From Maea johnstoni (Eukaryota; Annelida; Polychaeta; Spionida; Magelonidae), in contig OZ012690.1 of NCBI GenBank assembly GCA_963942565.1, positions 35,464,385 to 35,528,384 of the forward strand: a stretch of 64,000 bases of DNA. The letters are read 5' to 3'. Under the pieces are notes generated by a model. It saw nothing but the letters and a program-made list of their open reading frames with translations, ran no database searches and was not told the origin of the DNA. Below, one piece after another: positions 44,624-53,844 of the stretch (within the stretch, counting starts at the first letter, position 1; each line of letters begins with the position of its first letter). The position numbers and the translations under genes were made by a program.

Positions 44624-45115
44624 ATTTTTATTTATATATACTACTAAAATTGTTGGAGGTACTAGCAATATTAAATGTTTAATCTTCCTGTTGGAATTTA
44701 TTTGTTGTTGCTTTTGTTGCTTTAAGATGAAATAATTTATATATATATTTGCCTTCGCAGTGCATGCATGATGTGACAAAAAAAACTTCAAATGAGGCAA
44801 AATTTTAAAAAATGGCTTTGTAATTGCAATATGTTTGTACATGTGTGACCATGTGTACAAGCAGCATGTAAATGTGCTAAGCAATTATAACCCTTTTGAA
44901 TTGCAATATGAATCTGACTTTGTATACTTTATGATGAAGTAAATTGTCAGAAATAGAAAACTGATGTAATAGAAGTACAAGGTGTTCATATTTTCCTTCG
45001 ATTTTCTCTAAAGAGTCACATTGTACTCTGGTATGATTTATCAACCTTTGAGTTTGACTTACACAAGCACTTTGAAGTATTATGTGCAAGGGGTTGAATA
45101 CTATACTCCAAAGGG
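44620..45115. other. Unrecognised spacer
   Basis: Nothing supportable. Confidence 0.4.
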
Positions 45116-45450
45116 GGCTGCCCCGATATCCCAGTGGTCTAAGCAACGGCAACAACTGGTTGATATCTCTCACCACTACTTAACCCTTTGAATGCTGAGG
45201 TTGCTTTGGTCCAAAGCACAAGGATGCAAAAATTCTTGAAAACCATCTTACCCTGTCATGTTGGTATTCATTAGATAGCTCTCAATGAGTACTCTCAGAT
45301 GAGTGCCCACATGCTAGGGTTTCTGTCATTTTTCACAATTTTTGCATCATTTTGTATTGGCCAAATTAGCCAGCAGCAACATAAGGGTTAAGGATCATGC
45401 AAACCTGGTGTCACTGCCAGGTAGTGTGGATTGGGACTGCCCCCCTGGTC
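45116..45450 (+). mobile_element. tRNA-derived SINE split by a TTAA-A MITE
   Basis: An A-box-like ATATCCCAGTGGTCTAAGC lies before the MITE; the body GGTGTCACTGCCAGGTAGTG resumes after it. Excising 45184-45391 brings the two halves to normal SINE spacing, so the SINE is older than the MITE. Confidence 0.6.
45180..45391 (-). mobile_element. TTAA-A MITE, complete copy
   Basis: Bounded by TTAA at 45180 and 45388; plus-strand ends TTAACCCTTTGAATGCTGAGG and CAACATAAGGGTTAA. Inserted in a SINE. Confidence 0.88.
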
Positions 45451-45780
45451 AAGCAGCCTAATGTATTGCATACTGACTTAACTTTTAGTAAATTAAATCC
45501 CTTTTTGCTACCAGTAGAAATCAAACCTTCTATCATTGGCAGGTAGTGTGTATAAGGGATCTCTACAAATATCTCATTGATAGAAACCTGGTAACCTTAT
45601 ACAGTAAAGATTTTAAATTCCTGTACCAGTTGACCAGTCATCAGGCTATGGCTGGGGCATCATTGCCTGACAGTCAAAATATTTCTCAATACTAATATAT
45701 TGCTGCATTATTAGGATATCTCCACATGTGTCAGACAAAGCATAATGCTTCAGATATGAATGGATCAAATGCTCAGACAT
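45451..45780. mobile_element. Spacer and TTAA-C MITE right part
   Basis: From about 45660 on, GCCTGACAGTCAAAATATTTCTC, ATATCTCCACATGTGTCAGAC and GATATGAATGGATCAAA match the right half of TTAA-C. The part before is unrecognised. Confidence 0.45.
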
Positions 45781-45799
45781 CATCTAAAAGCCTTACCTA

Positions 45800-46095
45800 T
45801 TTTAAGTCCTGTTAATTACAGGAAATGGAATGTTTTACAGGCCTCAATTGACTCGATGCATCTCCAAGTATAATTGCAATTTTCCAGCTCACTTTATTCA
45901 TGGCGGGACTTCAATCGTGATTAACCCATAAAACACACGTTGATTGTTGTTAGAGAGTCTAATGAAATCAATTAAACATTGTTTATCACTGCCGGGACGC
46001 TGCTGCTACTTGAAAGGGCTGGGCAGGGATCTCGTAATGTGCTCTGATCAAATTAACTACATCACACGCTAAGAGTTCCCTGAGGCTGCATATGC
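45800..46095. promoter_or_regulatory. Candidate non-coding regulatory block
   Basis: A repeat-free stretch between MITEs with a cluster of motifs typical of developmental enhancers: TAATTGCAATTT, GTGATTAACCC, ATCAATTAAACATTGTTTATC (homeodomain and Sox-like words) and ATCAAATTAAC. This is composition only. Without cross-species conservation or chromatin data it stays a guess. Confidence 0.25.
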
Positions 46096-46098
46096 AAT

Positions 46099-46340
46099 AA
46101 CCTATTCATGCCTGGAGCACAAAAAAACATCCTGACTGTTTAGAAAATATCTCACAGAATCCTTCGAATATACCACAGAATCCTTTGAAAAATATTTGAA
46201 GGAGAAATGTTGATCAGAGCCCAATCCATAATTTTCATTCAAATACTTAAATCTATGCTTTATTCAAAAAAGATTTTTTAGTGTATCCGTGATTTAGGCT
46301 TCACATATCAAGGAGATCTCTAGACATAGAAGGGTAAAAT
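46099..46340. mobile_element. TTAA-B MITE, near full-length
   Basis: TAACCTATTCATGCCTGGAG, core AATATTTGAAGGAGAAATGTTG opposed by AATTTTCATTCAAATACTT, right end ACATAGAAGGGTAAAA. A short duplicated word (CACAGAATCCTT[CT]GAA) sits in the left arm. Confidence 0.7.
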
Positions 46341-46469
46341 TCACACACTTGTGATCTTTATTATATAATGTCAATGATGTTACAGTCTGAATTTAATGTT
46401 TTATCATTATAAAAATACCTTTATTATGCTGTTATCATGCCCACATCACACCGATTAGTTCATGGTATG

Positions 46470-46635
46470 AATTGCAGCCATCATAAAATTGTCAGTCATT
46501 CAATTGGATCAGTAAAAACTCTCCATCAGCTATTTTGGAAAGCCATCTATGATTTGTAAGTTATTTTCAAAAGTATCATATGAACTAGACAACAATTTCA
46601 GTAGAAACGTTGAAGACAGGCGCAGATTGGTTAAA
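46470..46635. mobile_element. TTAA-B MITE, diverged
   Basis: CAGCCATCATAAAATTGTCAG, AACTCTCCATCAGCTATTTTG, TAAGTTATTTTCAAAAGTATC, end GCAGATTGGTTAAA. Confidence 0.55.
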
Positions 46636-47580
46636 TGCACTGTTCCATAGATATTGGAACTGCATTATTAGTTACCCATAGAATGTAATTTAAAAGAAAA
46701 AATTGAGACTGTTTCTAACTGTTGCAGAAATGAGTTGTTCAAAGGATCTTCCATCAAATTCAGTGCTGCCCCCAGCCAATTTAGTAATTTTCCTTCCCTG
46801 CCGAATGAGCATAGATCTATTCCCACATTCAGCGCAGGACCTAGGGTGTTCTCTATCTACTCTTTGTTATGACTCTACACAGTTACGCGATGAATAACGA
46901 TGCTCGCCACTAGTCACCTCTAAACCATGGCAGCCGACATGACTGTCATGTCAAAGTTATGACGATTCTGTTTTTTTGCCGAGATTGCCCAAATCATGCA
47001 ATTAGCGACTAGATAAAAAGGTGATTAATCGGGATGTGTATGTATTTATTACATACTTCATGGAACTTGACATAGAACACATCCCAGTCTCTCTTATCTT
47101 TCTCACTTACGGCAGCCACTAAATATTGCTGCTCTAGCAGACCTGTAATCTCAGGCGAGATTTATTCCTTTGCAATAATTGCAGATTTACAGGCCGAGTA
47201 AGTAGTAAAATAGCTTTAATTGCCTCTTTGGTGAAATATGGCTGGCGTCCGTAGAGGATACTAGAGAAATACCACCTGAGTAGTTTCCGCGGCAAACTAA
47301 GTCCTCGTATTACGCAACCAGAGAGAGTTCTACATGCAGGATCGTAGGCGGATATTGTGGGTAAGGACTGCTTCCATGCCTAGGATGAGGTCACTTGCTG
47401 CTCATAGGAAACTAAATCTTTTATAATGATACATGCTATAGTCATAAATTCTATTCACACTTGAAAGATCTTAGGTAGGTATGGTTTGGGATGGTTGAGT
47501 TACATCAGTAAACCATTTATGCCTAAAGGCCAGTGTCTTGTTTACTATACTAGAGGGTAGACCAGGATATTATTATTTCC
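46636..47580. other. Unique-looking non-coding block
   Basis: No gene. About 47120-47290 (CTTTGCAATAATTGCAG, AGCTTTAATTGCCTC) is another motif-rich unique patch. Confidence 0.4.
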
Positions 47581-47596
47581 CCCCCCCCTCTCTCTC

Positions 47597-47658
<62 letters not shown>

Positions 47659-47735
47659 CATAATGATGATGATGATGACAATGATGATGACAATGATGAT
47701 AGTGATGATGAGGGAACATATGGTGATGATTGATG
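47581..47735. repeat. (CT)n then (GAT)n microsatellite
   Basis: About 70 bp of CT/TC repeats followed by degenerate ATGATGACA repeats. Confidence 0.95.
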
Positions 47736-48250
47736 GAGATAAGAGTGATGATAACAATGAGAAAATGTCAATACAATATCTAGTAAATTTCTTTATATTC
47801 CTAAAGCTTTCTTTAAGTGGAGCTTCTGTATACTTGAACAATACCAACTCTTACACTAATAATGCCTTGCGGAACTTTCTAATTATCATTTCAGCTTCAT
47901 TTAACCAACTCAAAGCACACTTTTTGGTCAAAGAAACACAATAGATGACAATATCTTTATCAGGCCTGCTGCTATTGTTATCAGAACAATTGATTGACTT
48001 ACTTTTTTCTTTGTATAACCCGAGGTTCCTGCGACATTTTCCCCACACGTAGAGGAGACTTGTTGGATAATTGACTAGTCAGGTAGAAAGAGTGGATAAT
48101 GCAGATGGTGTTATTGTTTTGGATCTGGGCACGTGAAGGATTCATTATGGAGTGAATTATTGATGCACACAGGCAGAAATAAACGAAGAATTGGATGGCT
48201 GAAATCTGATTTGCAAGACGTGAATCTATTTGCTTTCTTATCAATTAGAT
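47736..48250. other. Unrecognised sequence
   Basis: Nothing supportable. Confidence 0.4.
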
Positions 48251-48625
48251 AAGACTAGCAGGCCCCCGTGCACAGCACGGGTTTGGATTCTAAGTCATAC
48301 TCATTGATGCGCAGGAAGGTCAGAGGCCGAGAATAAAAAAAAACACACAGACAAACTACCTTAACAACTCAACACATAAGAACACTTACTGAACCATTGG
48401 CATCATTCTTGTTTTTTTAGTTTCTAAGTTTCAGTCATCACCAGGAATGGTGAGACCAAAATATTATAAATTACCTAAACTAAAATGCATCAATCAAAAA
48501 AGGTTCTGGCCCACTTTCTAGCAACCCCTATGCACAGTACAGGTTTTGGTTTTAAGCAATATTGAATCATATGCAGGGAGTTAAGACCAGTTTGACGCCA
48601 TAAGCATCGCCATAAGAGATTTTAA
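48251..48625. repeat. Pair of repeats led by a CCCGTGC-ACA-GCACGGG hairpin
   Basis: GACTAGCAGGCCCCCGTGCA at 48252 opens a block with a 7-bp stem and 3-base loop (48265-48281), then GGTTTGGATTCTAAGTCATAC and GATGCGCAGG. A decayed second copy opens at 48518 (CTAGCAACCCCTATGCACAG) with GGTTTTGGTTTTAAGCAATA and ATATGCAGGG in the same order, about 268 bp on. Family unknown to me. Confidence 0.65.
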
Positions 48626-49429
48626 ATGAATAAAAAAAATGACCAGCAAATACTCTAAAAAGTAACAGAAGTCTTAGTCAAATATAAAATGAACTCCCTA
48701 CCAGCAGATCTCGCCACCTGACCCGGGCCCCGGGGTATGATGTCATAACAGGGGATCCACTAATATACCCTGCTTGCAGCCAATAGGTATACTATAATTT
48801 TGCTAGTGCAACATTGAATACATTGCAGACATGTTGATCACACTGGGCAACAGAACAGAAAGCAGAAGGCTAAGTATTGTAGTGTTGTAATTAATCAAAA
48901 TACTTTCCCAGGTACTTAATAATTATGAGAATGCACTGGATACAGAGATAGGGGTGGGGATTAAAAGAAGATAATACAGAATCCACAAATTATAGAGAGA
49001 AAGATGTCAAAAATGAGAAAAAAATACAGTGCAATACAACTTTAAGGCAGAAATCTAGGTGGGGGCGCTGTCGGCTGTTCTCGATTGGCCCTCAAGTATG
49101 GATATCAAAACAAAGAAATTACACATTAGTAGTGATCGCTGGCCACAAATCTTGACCAAGCAACTTTCTATTGATACACGGTCTATAGAACAAAAGGTGG
49201 GGCAGCTAGTCTCTTGATAATATCTATTTCTGAGTCCCAAACAACCTGGCTTTCCGCTTCAGTGATACTTTGATCTTTGCCGGGTACCCTGGTTTCCTCA
49301 TCACTAACAACTGGCTAGTGACGGCATAACTCCACTATGGCAGAAAAAGTGAGGAACAAAATTCCAAATACCTATGTAATCGTATGAAAATTGGCTAATC
49401 ACTGCATCTCCCTGGTATCTATTCCCCTG
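48626..49429. other. Gene-free sequence with a SINE-like fragment
   Basis: About 49285-49375 (CCTGGTTTCCTCATCACTAAC, GGCAGAAAAAGTGAGGAAC, AAATTCCAAATAC) is another copy of the dispersed sequence seen at 4120-4250. The rest is unrecognised. Confidence 0.45.
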
Positions 49430-49605
49430 CGGAAATCCTTGCACTGGCTTGTTTGACTAAAATAATTCCCTCTTGTATAGAAGGTCACATACTTGTATGT
49501 ATTTGAAAGTCAAAAGCAAAATCTTGAACTCGATCCTTTTCCTGATGGGCCACCAGTGAAGGTCTTTTAGAATTGATAGTAAATACTCGGGCGGATGTGC
49601 CAAGC
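49430..49605 (-). mobile_element. LINE reverse-transcriptase C-terminal fragment
   Basis: The minus strand reads LLSILKDLHWWPIRKRIEFKILLLTFKYIQVCDLLYKREL, matching the LxxLHWLPIxxRIxFKILLLTYK segment near the C-terminus of CR1/L2-type ORF2 proteins. About 55 codons only. Confidence 0.7.
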
Positions 49606-51503
49606 TCCCTTTAGAAGAAGTTTGGAAGTGACAAAAAAAGAAAAGAAAAAAATGAAAGAATTTGGGATACAGAAATAAAGACAATGAGGGGATAGCCAAG
49701 GAGAAAAAAAATATGAATAGATCAAGAAAAAATTGAGAGGAGGCGTTGCGAGGCACAGAGGGAAAAAGGAAAAAAAAGAGACAGGGCTCAACAGTACCCG
49801 ACACAGCCAGGTAGTAAGACAGGGCAAGTTTGACCCAAGATCAAATAGTCCCGCCAGGCGTTCAGGTTGATAAAGTAAATCTTAGTGTGCTCAAGGCCTG
49901 AGGCACACTGCATGATCAGGCTAAGGGGGTCTGGGGGTATGCTATTATAAAAGAAATGAAAAATATATGAATTCACACTTAAAAGGGCAGAATGTAAACA
50001 AAGGAAATATACATCACACAGATATGCTGAGAAGAAACAAAAAAGAAATGTATTAAGGGAACTACAGAAGAGATAGAATACAGAATAGAAAGGAAAATAT
50101 AGTTCAGATGCAAAAATACAGAGAGCCGAAAAGTTTCAAATCATTTTTTGGCTGAAAGTAAATAATGATAGTCTTCGAAGCCAGTGTTATAGAATATGGC
50201 AGATATGAACCCCCTCTTAGGTCCAAGGTCATATCACAGGTACCTTGAATTATGACAGGACCTGGAAAATCAGCATTTGCTATATATAAACCATGTGCTG
50301 CTAGTAATTTTGAGGCTTATGGGAACATTAAAAATGTTTTTTAAATACTCATTGTGCAGATCCCCTATGCAGGTAGGACCTTTGGGCTTACTAACTGAGG
50401 AGAGAGAGGAGAAAAGAAAATGAGAAAATCTCACAAAAACTTAAAGGAAACTACTAAGTATGAGAAATTAAAAGAATACAGGAGACAATTCATTTGCTTT
50501 ATAAACCATGTGCTGTTAGTTTTTTTTATTTTGAGGCTTATGGGAACATTCAACAATGTTTTGAAAATACTCATTGTGCAGATTTCCTATGGAGGTAGGA
50601 CCTTGGAGCTTACCAATACAGGAGAGACAGGAGAAAATGAAATTGATAAAATGTCACAAAAATTTAACAAAGGAAACTACTTGTATGTAAAATTAAATAC
50701 AATACTGGTAAATATTCAATAGTTAAAGTAAAAATAAACTAAGAGAAAGGTTAGAATCAAAAATATACAAACATATGATAAGAAAAAGAATATAGGAAAT
50801 ATACAGCATGCAGATATGCTGAGAAGAAACAAAAAAGAATATGTGTATTGTGAGGGAAATACAGAAGAGATAGAATATGGAATAAAAAAGTAAATATAGT
50901 TCAGAAACTTGAGATGCAAAAATACATACAATGATGGAAAAGGAAATCAGGGAGTGGAAGAATAAAAAGAGAGGGAAAAGTACATTGAGGGAGCAAAAAT
51001 TAAGATTCTGAAGTAAATGCAAAAAAAATGAAACAGAAAAAGTGAAAAATGACATTATGTATATAACAAATAGAGATAAAGGCAGAGGAATTCAATGCAG
51101 AGATAATATGATACAGAATGTAAAATAGAACACATGAAAATGCAAGAGGGTGGGGAAGTACATAAATTACAAAATTAAGAAATTGAAAACAGTACAGGAG
51201 AGAAAACAAAAACACAGTTAATGCATGAGTAATAATAAAAGCAGAAACTAAGGGAAAGCGCATTAAAAAAGAAATAGAAAAGAGAGGATGCACAAAAAAA
51301 TAAAAAAGAACATGAGAGAGTTCTTGATGCAGATATACAATATACAAAATGAAATACAGGAGTAAAAAGCACAGTGCACATACTAACAGACACAAAGAGT
51401 AACAATAAAATGACAAAACAGGATGCCAAGGAATGAAAAAAACTATAGTTCAAGGAGAAACAGACTGACAGGCAGGGATTGATAACAATAATAGAAATGG
51501 TTG
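49606..51503. repeat. A-rich purine-biased tract with internal duplications
   Basis: The plus strand is strongly A+G biased. A segment of about 200 bp (ACCATGTGCTG...TTGAGGCTTATGGGAACATT...CTCATTGTGCAGAT) occurs at 50288 and again at 50503. Another (CAGATATGCTGAGAAGAAAC...AGAAGAGATAGAATA) occurs at about 50019 and 50812. Similar A-rich sequence continues after the transposon (57853-58210), so the transposon split this tract. The long minus-strand open frames are composition artefacts. Confidence 0.7.
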
Positions 51504-51532
51504 ACACTCATTCTCACTTAAGTGGTCCAATT
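51504..51532 (+). repeat. Left terminal inverted repeat
   Basis: 29 bp, identical to the reverse complement of 57824-57852. The base outside (51503) no longer matches its partner (57853), so the match is bounded. Confidence 0.93.
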
Positions 51533-53064
51533 ACCAATTTTGCTTGTCTTACCTCCCTAACCACCATGAAACATATGCACAGGCGGTGTTACTATGTGTG
51601 AGTTGAAGGGTAGGGGTAAGGCCTAGGAAATGAAGCGAAAAAATTTTGGAATTTACTTCTTTTTTTAATTTTTCAAGATTTTTTTCATATTAAAATGTAA
51701 CGCACGTGACGTGTCCCCAAAAAATTCTAAAATTTCAGCTAAGTCGAAAACACTGAAAAAGTACAAACCTGTGCAACATTCATGGCTCATTTGATTTGGA
51801 ATATATTCTAGTTTGACACATGGGTAACGAAAATTGGCCACACATCTTAAATATTTTTTTGGCCAGCCATGAAGGTCGTGGTATCAGTTCTCGTTAGTTG
51901 GTTACAGCGCTCCTTAGGAGCTCCCTAGGGGTACTCAGATGAATTTTAAAAATATCAAATAAAGCATTAAAATTACCTCGTAGGTGTTCTTTATCCATAT
52001 GATGCATGAAAATGACCTTTAAAAAATTTTTGAAATTTTTTTTTTGGTCACTAGGGTATAAAGTGGGTGCGTATCGATAGCATGGTAACAAACTTAACGG
52101 GCTCTGGCCCGAGTTACAGAAAAGGTAGAGAAATACTATTTCAGGGCCATGTAGCCTCTAGGGTACAGTATCGATAGTAACTAAAACCAATGTCAAGGGA
52201 TCAATCATTTCTGAGTAATCTGAGTGAAACTATCAAAAACCTGATCGTAGGTTACACGCTCCCAAACTCCGAAAAAATGACTTCTCCCCACAAATCTGAC
52301 CATAACAGACGATGCAAGTACATCCGGGTCCTATTACTTCGCACCTGCGCAGACAAGCGACCACAAGCCACGCTGCAATTGTTTACCGGAGCCTACAAGA
52401 GGTAAATATGTCTAAAATCACTTCTTAAACTTCATGAAATTTTCTAAAATTTGGCCAAAATGTAGACTTAGGTATATAGACTTGGGGGATATAGTTGCCA
52501 TATGTCATTTTTACGTGTTTTTTGAGTTTCAGATGATAGTTTAGTTACGTACAGTCAAAGTGAAAGTGATTTGGGGCTTGTTTGAACCTGTTTTCTGGTG
52601 TATAGGTGTCGCTCTAAGCAGCTATTATGTTTGTTACAAATTTTGTCTCACTTTTACCTTGGTTTACTTTGCAGTCCACCACGTCGAAAAGATTGCCAGG
52701 GAAGAGTCAAAACTTCTACAATCAGAAGGGAACAGCATAGGGCGGCAAGGAAAGCCAGTGGAACGGCTATTGGTGGGTATTTTCATATATTTATTCACCT
52801 CCAAAGTTGAAAAAAATAGAAATTGACTTTCAAAAAAAATATTTTTTTTCAGGTTTGGCCGTCGGGTTCATAATTATTGTATATTTCTGAAACATGTTAG
52901 TGTTTTATTTAGCAGAGAACTATATTGTAAATATTTTAGAACTTTTTCAGGCAGTATTTAGTGCTTCCTTTGTAATGTTTATGGTCTTGAAAGTTCTGTT
53001 ACGTATGTTTCGAAATATCACTTATGTTTACTTATGTTTTGTTTGTTGATTTTTCAGTCCAGCC
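51533..53064 (+). other. 5' region of the transposon with possible leader exons
   Basis: Two stretches have good splice signals. One ends AAGAG|GTAAAT at 52401. The next follows TTTACTTTGCAG at 52675 and ends at 52776 (GG|GTATTT) or 52772 (TTG|GTGGGT). The coding exon is preceded by TGATTTTTCAG at 53057. With the 52776 donor the phases would join in frame to the ATG at 53065, but the predicted peptide is unremarkable, so these may be untranslated leader exons. A CACGTGACGTG word lies near 51703. Confidence 0.35.
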
Positions 53065-53458
53065 ATGTATTCCCTTCGTCCCCGGCCAATGCCCATGACA
53101 AATGCTGAACGCCAGGCCAAGTGGCGAGCAAAGAAGCTGACCAAGGATGGTGACACCTTCAGAAAGAAAGAGGCAGAGAGGATCAGGGGGTATTACACAA
53201 AGGTAGAGGATATGACGGTGGCCCAGAGGACAGTCTTCAGGACAAATATAAGACAGCGAGTGCAACGTCATCGAGCAAGGAAAAGGGCAGCTGCAGCAGC
53301 CGTGCAAACCTCGGACGAGGATGACAGTGATGATGATGAGCTTGGGGACTCTGATGAAGATGATGATGATGATGGTGATGAGGTGGAGGTATACAGCTCA
53401 GAGGAGGAGGATGGTGAACCCACAGTGGTTTTTAGCAGGAGGCGCAGCGGTACTCAAG
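53065..53458 (+). CDS. Transposon protein, first coding exon
   Basis: Encodes about 131 residues. The start MYSLRPRPMPMTNAERQAKWRAKK matches how proteins of this invertebrate family open: a short basic region with NAERQ(R/A)K(Y/W)R, taken here as a DNA-contacting or nuclear-targeting segment. More basic sequence follows (RQRVQRHRARKRAAA) and then an acidic run (DEDDSDDDELGDSDEDDDDDGDEVEVYSSEEEDGE). ATG at 53065 is preceded by AGCC, a fair start context, and two further Met codons follow within 11 residues. The exon ends CTCAAG|GTATGT with a split codon; the intron (53459-53844) contains an (AT)n run and ends TTTATTTTACAG, and joins in frame to the next exon. Confidence 0.75.
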
Positions 53459-53678
53459 GTATGTATCAATTGATGTCTAGAGTAAATTATAGAACATTTA
53501 TACATGTCTGTCTCTCTGCTTTTGTTCCAGCTTGTCTGTATGTACTTTTAGACATTTGAAAATGTTTGATGGATGTTTGTACTCACCTGAAAAATCCTTG
53601 CTAAATCTTACTTCTTGAACAGTAATATTATTGCCCTTAAGTTTTATTTGAATTCTTTCAACTGGAGATATTGAACAA

Positions 53679-53748
<70 letters not shown>

Positions 53749-53844
53749 ATGATATATACTTACCCGAGTTATTTTGACTGACCAGTACTATTTAAATGAA
53801 AAACTTTCAAGGCAAATGCACTTACCTTTTTCTTTATTTTACAG
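53459..53844 (+). other. Intron of the transposon gene
   Basis: GTATGT donor and TTATTTTACAG acceptor, both near consensus. A splice here gives GTQ-E-LKVKWGSPSKKS without a frame change. About 53685-53745 is an (AT)n microsatellite that grew within the intron. Confidence 0.75.

Noticed and set aside
44423-44884. Minus-strand 153-codon frame
   Set aside because: Mostly TA-repeat translation with unrelated ends.
50716-51507. Minus-strand hydrophobic, Phe/Leu-rich frames resembling membrane proteins
   Set aside because: Complement of an A-rich purine-biased tract; composition alone produces Phe, Leu, Ile and Ser runs.
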